From an uncultured Geobacteraceae bacterium (lineage in GTDB: Bacteria > Desulfobacterota > Desulfuromonadia > Geobacterales > Pseudopelobacteraceae), in NCBI GenBank assembly GCA_903958085.1, contig CAJBRY010000571.1:1-33412 (forward strand): a DNA stretch of 33,412 nt. Direction: 5' to 3'. Under the pieces are notes generated by a model. The model had not been told where the DNA came from. It searched no databases and saw only the letters and a list, made by a program, of their open reading frames with translations. Of this stretch, positions 1 through 9,014 are shown piece after piece. Both the position numbers and the translations under genes were made by a program. The stretch's first letter is position 1. Each line of letters opens with the position of its first letter.

Positions 1-735
1 GGCATTGTAGGTGACGGTGTAGGTTGGCAGTGCTGTCCATTTGGCATATAGCGTGACGTTGGCCGAACCCATGGTGAAGCTGGCTCCATAAGCAGTCCCG
101 GTGCCATCACTGTTTTGATACCAACCGGCGAAGCTGTAACCTGTTCTGGTGAAGGTGTTTGTTTTGACTGTGACTGTTGCGCCGGTCAGATATGGACTGC
201 TTGCATCAGTCATTGTGCCGGTGCCGCCGTTGGCGTTGTAAGTGACAGTGTAGGTTGGGAGTGCTGTCCATTTGGCATATAGCGTGACGTTGGCGGAAGC
301 CATGGTGAAGGTTGTTCCGTAAGCGGTGCCGGTGCAAGCACTGTTTTGATACCAAGCAACAAAACTGTAACCTGTTCTGGTGAAGGTGTTGTTTTTTACG
401 GTTACCGTTGCGCCGGTGAGATACGGACTGTTTGCGTCAGTCATGGTGCCGGTTCCACCGTTTGAATTGTAGGTTACGGTGTAAGTCGGCAGTGCTGTCC
501 ATTTGGCATAAAGTGTGACGTTGGCGGTACCCATGCTGAAGGTTGCCGCTGCCGCGTAATTCGTACCACCTCCATTGGCCTCTGTATTCCAACCGGCAAA
601 GGTGTAGCCTGTTCTGCTGAAAGTGTTGGATTTGACGGTTACTGTTGCGCCGGTCAGATATGGACTGCCTGCATCGGTCATTGTGCCTGTGCCGCCGTTG
701 GCGTTGTAGGTTACGGTGTAGGTTGGCGGCGGTAT
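1..735 (-). repeat. Tandem InlB/Flg_new-encoding DNA repeats, about 231-237 bp period
   Basis: The segment reading AGTGCTGTCCATTTGGCATA on the plus strand recurs, and the repeat boundary (aGGTTGG or variant) lies at 21, 252, 483 and 720, giving spacings of 231, 231 and 237 bases, that is 77, 77 and 79 codons. Each unit encodes one repeat running from YTVTYN(A/S)NGGTGTMTDA to VTLYAKWTALP. Further copies may lie beyond base 1. Copy number is prone to change by recombination. Confidence 0.85.
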
Positions 736-3700
736 TGTGGTGACTTTGAATGCCCCATCAACGCCACCGATGGTGAGGGTTGCGGTTGTCATAGTGCTGT
801 AGCTAGCCGAGGCGGTCTGGCGCACGGTAACGGTCTGGCCGTTAGTGACAGTGCCGGCTGTCGATTTATAATCGCCGCCGTTAATCGAATAAGTCCCGCC
901 AACGATACTGATATTTGCGTCGCTGTTAATACCCGCAACAGTGATGGTATTGGAGGTGGCCACAGAACTGAGTGCCGCAGCAGTCTGTGCAGTGAAAGAG
1001 AAGGCATCCGGTGTGGTATCCAGCATCAATTCAAACGCGCACATGCCACTTGTGTCGGCGTTGTAAATTGCCAGAATTTCTGAAGCATTAAGAGCGGTGT
1101 TGAATATCTGCGGTTCGTCAATTATTCCGTTGGTAGGATTACGTAAACCATTTTGTGATCCAATAGAGATTGGATTTTGACTGCTTGGAATTTGATTTGT
1201 TATCGTCCATGTTGTTGCGACTGCGCCGTTAATATACAGCTTTACATTATCGGCAGTGTTCGTTGTACCATCCCAGGTTAAGGCGATGTGATACCACTGG
1301 TTGGCAGTTATAAGATTTATTGCAGAATAGAGGGGGGTGGGGTTTGTAATGCCTGGAACAACAACGATCCTCCCATCGCTAACTACAGCCAAAGTATAGG
1401 AATAGTCGCTTCCATTATCTGTGCCTTTATAAAAGATATGGGAGTATTCAGTAGGTAAAGTGTTCAGTTTTACCCATGTCTGCAAGGTGATTGGGCCTGT
1501 TATGTCCAAAGATTCGGAATTAGGCACACTCAGATAAGTGTTTTCACTGACACTGAATCCCTGCCCTACTTTTCCAGCCGCATAACTGCCGGTGAAAGTA
1601 CCATTATTTACACCTTTCTGATCATTGGCATTTCCTTCACCCCTCCACCAGGAGACAAGACCGGTTGGTGGTGCAATACACGCATTCAATTCAAACGCGC
1701 CGATATCGCAAATGTTTCCTTGTGGCCTAACTACCCCTCGCTGGTCAAGCCCGCTTACTGGTGCCTCCGCGCAAATAGTATTGTCGCCTGCATCTATGGC
1801 AGGGGAGCCAGTTGTAAGTGCATGTGTCTGTGTAGGCCCACCGTTGCTGGCTAATGCACTCAGCAGAGGATTAGAATTCTGCAAATCTCCCGTTCCCGTG
1901 AACCCACATGTTGTGCCACTTTCCAAATTATGACCTGCGGAGGTTATTGTCCCAGCATCATTAGTACAATTATTAGCATTGATTGTGTTGGAAAGAGTGG
2001 TGGTGCCACCGTTATTGTAAATGCCACTACCCCCGTCAGTAGCAGAATTGCCGCTGATTGTAGAATTTTTCATTATGAGGGTGCCGGTGTTTGCAACACC
2101 ACCGCCAACCGTAACGGCAGAATTACCGCTCACAGTGGAATTAATAACTGAAACCGTGCCAGTAATAAAAATACCTCCACCACTATAATCTATCGTGTTG
2201 TTATTGTTTATGGTGGAACTTATAACGGTAAGCGTGCCACTACTATAAATACCTCCGCCACTGCTAGCTGAATTACCACTAATGGTTGAGTTGGTTATGA
2301 TAGCAGTATCGCGGTTATCTATGCCCCCACCGCTATTGGACGTAGTGTTGCCGCTGATGGTAGAATTGGAGATGGTTAGTGTGCCGCCGCTATCGCTGTA
2401 AATTCCGCCACCAGAGTTGTTACTGATGATTGAATTTGAGATAACAAGCGTTCCGTCTCTGTGATAAATGCCGGCTGCGATGTTGCTTGCCGCATTGCTT
2501 GTGATGGTGGAGTTAGTTATTGTGAGTAAAGCTCTGTTATAAATTCCGCCACCACGATACGACGTGTTACCGTTAGTAATAGTGACACCTGTTATGGAGA
2601 CAACCACCCCGGCAGTAAAGTCCGGGTTAATATGGAAAATACCGTCCAATCCACCACCGTTTATAGTTGTAGAGCTAGAGCCTGCACCAATAACAGCAAC
2701 ACTTTTTCTTATGTCATAATCACCTTTGGCATTGAGGTTTTCTTCAGCTCCGGCAATCAAAGTAATATAAGTCCCTGCCGGGATGTTTATCGTATCGTTT
2801 ATTCCATATGTACCTGTAGTCGCGCAGTCAGCATAGGTTGTGGCTGCGTTGTTAATATTGCTTATCGCCTCGCGCAGTGAGCATTTACCGTCAGAACCAT
2901 CAAGCGCATCAGTGGCGTCTGCAGTTACATTCAAAGTTACCGGTACCGGCATGATGAACTGACCCAATGAAAAGGGACCCGATCCCACCGGGATAGTGGT
3001 AGGGGAGACGGTGTTGGTGCTGGTGTCAATTACAGAAACAGTACTACTCCCATAATTCGACACATACACACGTGTGCCTGCCGGATTGACAGAAATGCCA
3101 TAAGGGATCGAGCCCACCGTCACAGTATCGATGACGGTGTTGGTGCTGGTGTCGATCACATAAACAGTATTGGCGGTATAACTGGCCACATATGCCCGAG
3201 TACCGGCCGGATTCACTGCTACCCCTGTAAGATCCGGCCCCACAGATATAGTTGCCGTGACGGTGTTGTTGCTGGTGTCGATCACCGAGACAGAATTATC
3301 ATTATTCGAATTCGTCACATACACTCGCGTACCGGTCGGGTTTATGGCAATACCAAGAGGAAAATTTCCCACCGTCACGGTGGCGATGACGCTATTATCA
3401 CTGGTGTCGATAACTTTGACGGTATTGCCTCCAGCGTAGTTCGCAACATAAAGCCGCGTACCCGTAGGATTAACTACAACACCAATTGGTTCCCCCATGT
3501 CAGGAATTGTGGCTACAGAGTTATCGCTGGTGTTGATCACTGAAACGGTACCACCAACCCTGTTCGCAACATACACCCTCGTACCTGCAGGGTTTACTGT
3601 AATGCCATAAGGGTTGTTACCCACAGGTATCGGATCACCGATGACAGTGTTGAGACTGGTGTCGATCACAGAAACTGTGTTGGCAAGAGCATTTGTCACA

Positions 3701-3915
3701 TACACCCGCGTACCGCTCGGGCTGACTGCGACGCCAAAAGGGCCATCTCCCACTGTTACAGTGTCAGTGACTAAGTTGCTACCGGTATCGATCACCGAGA
3801 CGGAGTCGCTGTTATAATTAGCAATATACGCAAACGGTCCCGCCGAGCTTCCCCAAACTGATGTCGCAAAAAAGCAAAATCCGAAAAACAGGAACATTCT
3901 CAATGAATTTTTCAT
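1..3915 (-). CDS. Giant mosaic exoprotein: YVTN propeller, beta-helix, LamG, InlB repeats (3' end outside window)
   Basis: One uninterrupted reading frame of 1305 codons runs from the ATG at 3915 to the left edge; I checked the frame at several points and it still has no stop at base 1. An AAGGTG ribosome site precedes the ATG. Residues 1 to about 23 form a signal peptide (MKNSLRMFLFFGFCFFATS). Residues about 25-316 hold seven repeats of roughly 42 residues with GTRVYV(A/T)N and VSVIDTS cores, enough for a complete seven-bladed YVTN propeller. CSLREAI at residues 345-351 opens a right-handed beta-helix with repeated NSTISGNSA and GGGIY turns, closed near residue 740 by a choice-of-anchor-like segment ending CDIGAFE. 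A LamG/concanavalin-like domain follows (about 750-960, starting GLVSWWRGEGNAND). InlB/Flg_new repeats start near 1060 (YTVTYNANGGTGTMTDA). The protein is probably exported and adhesive or carbohydrate-binding; no catalytic residues are recognised. The role is inference. Confidence 0.9.
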   Translation of the reverse strand, partial: MKNSLRMFLFFGFCFFATSVWGSSAGPFAYIANYNSDSVSVIDTGSNLVTDTVTVGDGPFGVAVSPSGTRVYVTNALANTVSVIDTSLNTVIGDPIPVGNNPYGITVNPAGTRVYVANRVGGTVSVINTSDNSVATIPDMGEPIGVVVNPTGTRLYVANYAGGNTVKVIDTSDNSVIATVTVGNFPLGIAINPTGTRVYVTNSNNDNSVSVIDTSNNTVTATISVGPDLTGVAVNPAGTRAYVASYTANTVYVIDTSTNTVIDTVTVGSIPYGISVNPAGTRVYVSNYGSSTVSVIDTSTNTVSPTTIPVGSGPFSLGQFIMPVPVTLNVTADATDALDGSDGKCSLREAISNINNAATTYADCATTGTYGINDTINIPAGTYITLIAGAEENLNAKGDYDIRKSVAVIGAGSSSTTINGGGLDGIFHINPDFTAGVVVSITGVTITNGNTSYRGGGIYNRALLTITNSTITSNAASNIAAGIYHRDGTLVISNSIISNNSGGGIYSDSGGTLTISNSTISGNTTSNSGGGIDNRDTAIITNSTISGNSASSGGGIYSSGTLTVISSTINNNNTIDYSGGGIFITGTVSVINSTVSGNSAVTVGGGVANTGTLIMKNSTISGNSATDGGSGIYNNGGTTTLSNTINANNCTNDAGTITSAGHNLESGTTCGFTGTGDLQNSNPLLSALASNGGPTQTHALTTGSPAIDAGDNTICAEAPVSGLDQRGVVRPQGNICDIGAFELNACIAPPTGLVSWWRGEGNANDQKGVNNGTFTGSYAAGKVGQGFSVSENTYLSVPNSESLDITGPITLQTWVKLNTLPTEYSHIFYKGTDNGSDYSYTLAVVSDGRIVVVPGITNPTPLYSAINLITANQWYHIALTWDGTTNTADNVKLYINGAVATTWTITNQIPSSQNPISIGSQNGLRNPTNGIIDEPQIFNTALNASEILAIYNADTSGMCAFELMLDTTPDAFSFTAQTAAALSSVATSNTITVAGINSDANISIVGGTYSINGGDYKSTAGTVTNGQTVTVRQTASASYSTMTTATLTIGGVDGAFKVTTIPPPTYTVTYNANGGTGTMTDAGSPYLTGATVTVKSNTFSRTGYTFAGWNTEANGGGTNYAAAATFSMGTANVTLYAKWTALPTYTVTYNSNGGTGTMTDANSPYLTGATVTVKNNTFTRTGYSFVAWYQNSACTGTAYGTTFTMASANVTLYAKWTALPTYTVTYNANGGTGTMTDASSPYLTGATVTVKTNTFTRTGYSFAGWYQNSDGTGTAYGASFTMGSANVTLYAKWTALPTYTVTYNA

Positions 3916-4162
3916 AGCTATTCACCTTTATATTTTGATTGGCTGAGATGAGAGGAGGAAAGGAGGTGGCAGAAAATATCAGCAAAGCAGATATATTAGC
4001 AATAAAAAAGAGCATAAAGAGAAGAGCAGGGTGGGGGGAAATAAGTGAAGGAAATAATCCGACTTGTTCTAATTTGCCGCTTCCCCGCCCATTGAGAAGG
4101 TCGGCTCCTCAAACAGATGAGTACACATGTGGAATTTGAGAAGTGATAGAGTCAGCAGCTAT
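3916..4162. other. Intergenic gap between cytochrome gene and exoprotein gene
   Basis: No convincing gene, terminator hairpin or strong promoter was found here. The only recognisable signal is the AAGGTG ribosome site of the downstream minus-strand exoprotein gene, next to 3915. A 66-codon plus-strand frame across 3939-4139 is purine-rich, resembles nothing and is treated as spurious. Confidence 0.5.
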
Positions 4163-4486
4163 TCAGAAAGTTTTCAGAATGTATTCCGCCAGCGCAGCAG
4201 CTTCGCTGTCTGAAATGGCTTTGGCATCAAACGGGAGCATATCAGGTCCCGGCTTCCGGATGTAGGCAACAATCTCTGCCACAGTCTTTATGTTGTTTCT
4301 CTCTAAATCTGCCCGTTTCAGGCCTTTTGTGCCCCGCATTATGTTACCGCCATCTGGGTGGCAGTAAGCACACTTTTCTGCGAAAAGAGCTTTCGCACTC
4401 CGCGTTTCTCCGGATTTTGAGCACGCGGCAACAATCAGTAATGCTGCAACAGCTATCATATTTGATGTGATTTGAGATGCTTTCAT
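4163..4486 (-). CDS. Monohaem class I cytochrome c lipoprotein
   Basis: This 107-residue protein has a lipoprotein signal with lipobox VAAC (Cys22), so it should be lipid-anchored and periplasm-facing. A single haem-binding motif CAYCH lies at residues 39-43, and Met83 in GPDMLPF is the likely sixth haem ligand, the usual pattern of small class I cytochromes. The C-terminal helix (EAAALAEYILKTF) also fits that fold. It starts 8 bases after the hybP stop and is last in the hydrogenase operon, so co-transcription is likely. An electron-transfer role with the hydrogenase, or a redox-sensing role, is inference from position. The family call is secure; the partner is not known. Confidence 0.9.
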   Translation of the reverse strand: MKASQITSNMIAVAALLIVAACSKSGETRSAKALFAEKCAYCHPDGGNIMRGTKGLKRADLERNNIKTVAEIVAYIRKPGPDMLPFDAKAISDSEAAALAEYILKTF

Positions 4487-4494
4487 GTGCCTCC

Positions 4495-4977
4495 TTAAAG
4501 ACTTCTCGGTTCTACAACAAGGCCAAGTGAACGCAGTTCTTCAGCGACCAGGCCGGCCAGTACCGAAATTTTGCCTGCAACTACTTCGGTCAGTTCAAGT
4601 CCGGTATCGATGGATTGCGGATCAACACCGAGCAGGACGATTTTATTAGGAACAGAACCGGTCAGTCGGGCTGTTGCAAGCAGGTCGGAGATTCCGAGTT
4701 GGTGCGGTGAGATTTTCTTTTGGAAGAAGGCTGGAACATCCTCACCTTCGAATCTCGATATTGTTCCGGCAGCAGAACCTGTATTGATTACATCGACCAG
4801 TATAAGTACATCGCGATTATCGATATACTGGAGAAGCTCAATGCCGGCTGTTCCACCATCCAGAAGTTCGACGCCATCAGGCATCTCATATTTTTTTTCC
4901 AGTTCCTCAATAACGCGAACACCTGCCCCTTCATCCTGAAGGAGCAGATTTCCGATTCCCATCACTAATACATTCAT
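4495..4977 (-). CDS. hybP: [NiFe]-hydrogenase maturation endopeptidase (HybD/HyaD family)
   Basis: This 160-residue protein is the normal length for the family. It cleaves the C-terminal extension of the hydrogenase large subunit after nickel insertion. The N-terminus MNVLVMGIGNLLLQDEGAG is typical, and the three nickel-sensing ligands known from E. coli HybD are matched by Glu16, Asp62 and His92. It follows hybL by 8 bases, and the HybL tail beyond its last metal ligand is exactly the kind of substrate this protease removes. The symbol hybP follows the naming used for the Geobacter sulfurreducens hyb operon; hybD is the E. coli equivalent. It acts in the cytoplasm before Tat export of the heterodimer. 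Confidence 0.95.
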   Translation of the reverse strand: MNVLVMGIGNLLLQDEGAGVRVIEELEKKYEMPDGVELLDGGTAGIELLQYIDNRDVLILVDVINTGSAAGTISRFEGEDVPAFFQKKISPHQLGISDLLATARLTGSVPNKIVLLGVDPQSIDTGLELTEVVAGKISVLAGLVAEELRSLGLVVEPRSL

Positions 4978-4985
4978 AAAGTTTC

Positions 4986-6686
4986 CTATAATGCCCTGAC
5001 TTTGACAATTTCCTTGTTTTCCTTATCAACCAGATGAATGGCGCATGCCAGACATGGATCGAAAGAGTGTATAGTTCTTAAAACCTCGAGCGGTTTTTCC
5101 GGATCGGCAATTGGTGTCCCGATCAACGATGCTTCATACGGCCCCGGAACATCCTTGGAATTTCTTGGACTTGAATTCCATGTTGATGGGACTACGCACT
5201 GATAGTTTTTAATCTTCTTTTTGTCAATCACAATCCAGTGAGACAGGACACCACGCGGCGCTTCGTGCATACCTACGCCGCTGATTTCGCCATTTGGAAA
5301 TTCAGGCTTGTTGAAGGTTTTGGTGTCACCCTTGCCAATGTTGTCGATTAGAAGCTGCCATTGGCTCTGGAGGGTCTCGTGTATAACTGCGGCACGGATT
5401 GCTCTGGCTGCATGGCGGCCAATTGTTGAGTGAAGTGCACCGATCCCGACGCTTTTTCCGGCGAGACTGCTGACGGTTTTAAGCGCCTTTTCGGCATATT
5501 TTTTCGTAGGAGCATGGCCGGCAGCATACATGCAGAGAACATTTGCCAAAGGTCCGACCTGAGCCGGAGAACCGTGGAATGTTGGAGCCTTGACCCAGGA
5601 ATATTTTCCGTCATCCTGAAAGTCTGTATAATTAGGCTCTGTCTCGCCTTGCCATGGATGAAGGTCCGCACTCCCCTTGTACCATGCATGCTTATTGCTT
5701 TCGCTTACACCCTTTATAAAATATTCATCATGGAAATTTTTGATCGGCTGGAATTTTGATACGTCACCGTTTGGAATATAGCCGCCTGAGTGAGCGAAAG
5801 TCGTGCCTTTTGTATCAAGCGGATATTCCGGCACACTGAGATAATTCATTACGCCGGCGCCGTAGGCAGTCCAGTCACTGTAAAATGCACCAATGGCGCA
5901 CACATCGGGGAAGTAGACATTGTTGATAAAGTCGCCCAGTTCGTCAATAAGTGTCTTAACATAGAAAAGTCGTTCAATGGAAAGAGTGGAAGGGCTGTCC
6001 GTGTTGATCGCGTTAGTTACGCCGCCAACAGCAAGATTCTGGATATGCGGCGTTTTTGAACCAAGAATTGAGACAATCATGTTTGCCCGGCGCTGGATCT
6101 CCAGAGCCTGAAGATAATGGGTGGTTGCCAGAAGATTGACTTCCGGGGAAAGCTTCATTGCCGGATGTCCCCAGTAACCATTGGCAAATATGCCAAGCTG
6201 ACCGCTCCCGACAAAACCTTTCAGTTTTTCCTGCGTCTGCGTCAACTCCTGAACACTGTTCAAATGCCATGAAGAGATTCCCTGAGCAAGTGAAGCGGTC
6301 TTTTTGGGATCTGCTTTAAGAGCAGAAGTCACATCCACCCAGTCGAGCGCCGACAGGTGATAGAAATGAACGATATGATCGTGCAGGGAATGAGCCGCAA
6401 TCAACATATTCCTGATGTACTGTGCGTTCAGCGGAATTTCCAACTTCAATGCGTTCTCGACAGACCTGACGGATGCAATTGCGTGTACAGTCGTACAGAC
6501 TCCGCAGATGCGCTGGGTAAAGAGCCACGCCTCACGAGGGTCTCTCCCTTTGAGAATGGTCTCGATACCGCGCCACATCTGTCCGGATGCCCAGGCATTT
6601 GTAACTCGTCCGCCGTCAATTGAGCAGTCAACTCTCAAGTGACCTTCTATTCTTGTTACCGGGTCAATGGTGATTCGTTTTGCCAT
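4986..6686 (-). CDS. hybL: Uptake [NiFe]-hydrogenase large (catalytic) subunit
   Basis: The protein has 566 residues, normal for group 1 membrane-bound uptake hydrogenases. The nickel-iron site ligands are visible: RICGVC gives Cys61 and Cys64 near the N-terminus, and DPCLACAIH gives Cys545 and Cys548 near the C-terminus, with His551 marking the processing site. The 15 residues after His551 are the extension removed by HybP. The N-terminus ITIDPVTRIEGHLRV is the classic family signature. It has no signal peptide and should be co-exported with the Tat-signal-bearing small subunit. It lies between hybB (48 bases upstream) and hybP. It oxidises H2 in the periplasm and passes electrons to the small-subunit FeS clusters. 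Confidence 0.97.
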   Translation of the reverse strand: MAKRITIDPVTRIEGHLRVDCSIDGGRVTNAWASGQMWRGIETILKGRDPREAWLFTQRICGVCTTVHAIASVRSVENALKLEIPLNAQYIRNMLIAAHSLHDHIVHFYHLSALDWVDVTSALKADPKKTASLAQGISSWHLNSVQELTQTQEKLKGFVGSGQLGIFANGYWGHPAMKLSPEVNLLATTHYLQALEIQRRANMIVSILGSKTPHIQNLAVGGVTNAINTDSPSTLSIERLFYVKTLIDELGDFINNVYFPDVCAIGAFYSDWTAYGAGVMNYLSVPEYPLDTKGTTFAHSGGYIPNGDVSKFQPIKNFHDEYFIKGVSESNKHAWYKGSADLHPWQGETEPNYTDFQDDGKYSWVKAPTFHGSPAQVGPLANVLCMYAAGHAPTKKYAEKALKTVSSLAGKSVGIGALHSTIGRHAARAIRAAVIHETLQSQWQLLIDNIGKGDTKTFNKPEFPNGEISGVGMHEAPRGVLSHWIVIDKKKIKNYQCVVPSTWNSSPRNSKDVPGPYEASLIGTPIADPEKPLEVLRTIHSFDPCLACAIHLVDKENKEIVKVRAL

Positions 6687-6734
6687 TATATCCTCCGTGT
6701 TTTCATATTCTTTTTATTTGAATTCAGTAAATTA

Positions 6735-7937
6735 TCAATGATGGTCTTCAGGGAACAGATTCAGATATTTTGCACAAACCTTGAAGCCGAGTATTGCAAA
6801 AGCGATCATTCCCGCTGTAAGTAACAGTTCCATAAATGAAGGGAAATAATCTCCACCTACCCGGTTCGCATAATCAGATACCCCAAATACTCCGACGTTA
6901 AGGCGGTTCAGCAATACGCCAACTATGACCATGATGTTTGCAACAAAAATTGTATTCAGGTCAGCACGGTTCGACTTTTTTGCCAGCAATACACAAGGAA
7001 TGACTATACCTACCGCCATCTCAAGCAGCCACATGAAGCCGAGGAAACCACTGGTGAAAAGAGCTCCGATTCCCGGGCCGGTGATTACGTGTCCAAACTT
7101 GAAAAGAGTATAAAAAGAGCCGAAGAATACGACGCCTTTCGCCAGTCCATCAAGAACATCCTTAGGGGCTTCATGGTTGAATACTTTGCTTGTCAGGATA
7201 GTTTCAAAGCTTACCATTGAGAGTCCCATCATTATTGCTGAAATGAGGAACATATATGGAATATGTTTGCTGTACCAGAGCGGGGAAAGCTTGCTGGGGG
7301 CTATCAGGTAAACTGCGCCAAGGGATGACTGATGCAGGAGAGACAGGAGCACCCCGAAAAGAACGATTCCCACCATGCATCTGTTAACCCAACCAAGAGC
7401 CTTGTTCCAGCCAAGTTTTTCAAAAATCATAGGACTTGATTCAGTAGCCAGGGTCGAAGTATAGGCCACTACATGCAACGCAACGATGAACATGATCGAA
7501 TTTACCTGCCACATGACCATCGGGTGCCAGATTACGAAAGAACGACCGATGTCCAGGGTTATGGATAAAGCAGCAAGCAGGTAACCGAAAAAGGCGTTCA
7601 GAATTGATGCTCTAACGATGCATTTGTACTTTTTCCAGTTAAGGAGATAGACCATTGCGGCAATAATGAAGCCACCGGCGGCCATGGCAACGCCACCAAG
7701 AACATCAAAAGCAATCCATATCCCCCATGGCCAATAATCATTCAGATTTGTGGAAGCGCCAAGACCAAAGATAACCCGATAGGCAGCAACAGCAACCGCA
7801 CCTAGAATCAGCATAATCAGAACTCTTGTAAACGGAGTGTCCATCTTGATGCCAAGGTGGTCACTATGCCTGTCGTCCATCAGCTTGTTTAAAGCGCCAC
7901 CCAGTTTCGGGCCGGCAAATTTGGTGAAATCAGTCAT
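6735..7937 (-). CDS. hybB: Hydrogenase membrane subunit, NrfD/HybB family
   Basis: This 400-residue polytopic protein has about ten hydrophobic segments (for example FTRVLIMLILGAVAVAAY, and further ones to the C-terminus). It belongs to the NrfD/PsrC/HybB family of quinone-reactive membrane subunits and probably hands electrons from the FeS protein HybA to menaquinone. An upstream in-frame ATG at 7952 exists, but the ATG at 7937 is preferred because GAGGGGG (7944-7950) lies 6 bases before it. From 7937 the gene overlaps the end of hybA by 8 bases (ATGACTGA), implying translational coupling. The short C-terminus LNLFPEDHH is hydrophilic. Confidence 0.95.
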   Translation of the reverse strand: MTDFTKFAGPKLGGALNKLMDDRHSDHLGIKMDTPFTRVLIMLILGAVAVAAYRVIFGLGASTNLNDYWPWGIWIAFDVLGGVAMAAGGFIIAAMVYLLNWKKYKCIVRASILNAFFGYLLAALSITLDIGRSFVIWHPMVMWQVNSIMFIVALHVVAYTSTLATESSPMIFEKLGWNKALGWVNRCMVGIVLFGVLLSLLHQSSLGAVYLIAPSKLSPLWYSKHIPYMFLISAIMMGLSMVSFETILTSKVFNHEAPKDVLDGLAKGVVFFGSFYTLFKFGHVITGPGIGALFTSGFLGFMWLLEMAVGIVIPCVLLAKKSNRADLNTIFVANIMVIVGVLLNRLNVGVFGVSDYANRVGGDYFPSFMELLLTAGMIAFAILGFKVCAKYLNLFPEDHH

Positions 7938-9012
7938 GATGATCCCCCTCATCCTTTTTTTTCTTGTACATGCGACTGGTTATCGCATGAAGCGTGGTTC
8001 CACCGAGAAATACGCCAAGAAAAACCCAGGGGATTTTGGCAATGTATGCCCAGGTAAGATCAGGGAGTGCAGAATTTGGAATATCCTTATTGAATCCCAG
8101 AAGCTCGTATGAGATGCCTGAAAGCATCAGATTCTGCGTGCCTCCTGCTTCAGTCAGACCATAAACCTTATCTGCGTAAGCAGCTACGGGTCTTGACAAT
8201 GTCTCCTTTGAGCCAAGAGTTTTTATCGGAAAGTTGTATTCGGTACCAGGTTTCATTGCAAACCGTTTTTTTGCCTCTTCGCGAAGGTCTGTAACTTTTC
8301 CGAAGATGGTTGCGCCTGTTGGACAATATTCAGCGCAGGCAGCATATTTGCCATCTTTCAGGCGATGCCTGCATAGCTGGCATTTTCTAACTTCCGGCCA
8401 TGCAGAATTCCATTCATAGCGGGGGATGTTGAAAGGGCAGCCTATCTGGCAGTAACGACAGCCTATGCAACGATATGCCTCGTAATAGACTACTCCGTTT
8501 TTTGGATCTTTGATGAAGGCGCCGGCCGGACAAACGGAAGCGCAGGCCGGTGTAATACAGTGAAGGCATTGCTGTTTGAAAAAGGCATGCCCGTTCACGG
8601 CAGAATCCTTTTTCTCGCCGGTACCGTTTCTATATGCCTTGATTACGTTAATCGTATTTCCCGAAAGATCCTGAGCGACATCCCAGATTCCCTCGTTTCC
8701 TTTGATTGTGTCAGTCTCATAGCTCGGAGCTTTCATCGGCTCGGTCTTTTCGGATTTAGTGCAAATGAGCGAATCTACTACCCCGGAGACCAGGCCTTCC
8801 TTATAGAGGGCACCGCCAGGCACGCTGTTATGAGTTTTACAGTTAACCATGCATGACTTGCAACCAACACAGAGAGTCGCATCGTACAGAAGACCGATTG
8901 CCTCAGGCGGAAGCTCTGTAGACATTTTAGCCTCTACCGATGGAACCCCTGCGGCAAGGACAACTGCACTGCCTGTAACCCCCTTCAAAAATCCACGTCT
9001 ACTGATCGACAT
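7930..9012 (-). CDS. hybA: Hydrogenase FeS electron-transfer subunit, membrane-anchored, Tat-exported
   Basis: This 360-residue HybA-type protein starts with a Tat signal (SRRGFLKG, residues 4-11) followed by a hydrophobic stretch. Four groups of cysteines typical of 4Fe-4S ferredoxin-like proteins are present: CVGCKSCMVNC, CLHCITPACASVCP, CIGCRYCQIGCP, and CQLC with a later CAEYCP. A single transmembrane helix near the C-terminus (WVFLGVFLGGTTLHAI) followed by a basic tail anchors it to the membrane. It should relay electrons between the small subunit and HybB on the periplasmic side. It starts 2 bases after the hybS stop and overlaps hybB, so it is firmly inside the operon. Confidence 0.96.
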   Translation of the reverse strand: MSISRRGFLKGVTGSAVVLAAGVPSVEAKMSTELPPEAIGLLYDATLCVGCKSCMVNCKTHNSVPGGALYKEGLVSGVVDSLICTKSEKTEPMKAPSYETDTIKGNEGIWDVAQDLSGNTINVIKAYRNGTGEKKDSAVNGHAFFKQQCLHCITPACASVCPAGAFIKDPKNGVVYYEAYRCIGCRYCQIGCPFNIPRYEWNSAWPEVRKCQLCRHRLKDGKYAACAEYCPTGATIFGKVTDLREEAKKRFAMKPGTEYNFPIKTLGSKETLSRPVAAYADKVYGLTEAGGTQNLMLSGISYELLGFNKDIPNSALPDLTWAYIAKIPWVFLGVFLGGTTLHAITSRMYKKKKDEGDHHD

Positions 9013-9014
9013 AA

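Noticed and set aside
1-735. Regularly spaced repeats that might suggest a CRISPR or satellite array
   Set aside because: The spacing is a whole number of codons (77-79) and the repeats translate cleanly as InlB/Flg_new domains.
1-3915. Pseudogene or frameshifted gene, because only short frames appear at first sight
   Set aside because: The minus-strand frame from 3915 is continuous to base 1; it merely lacks a stop inside the window.
3939-4139. 66-codon plus-strand frame between the exoprotein and cytochrome genes
   Set aside because: No ribosome site fits, the sequence is low-complexity and purine-rich, and the product resembles no family.
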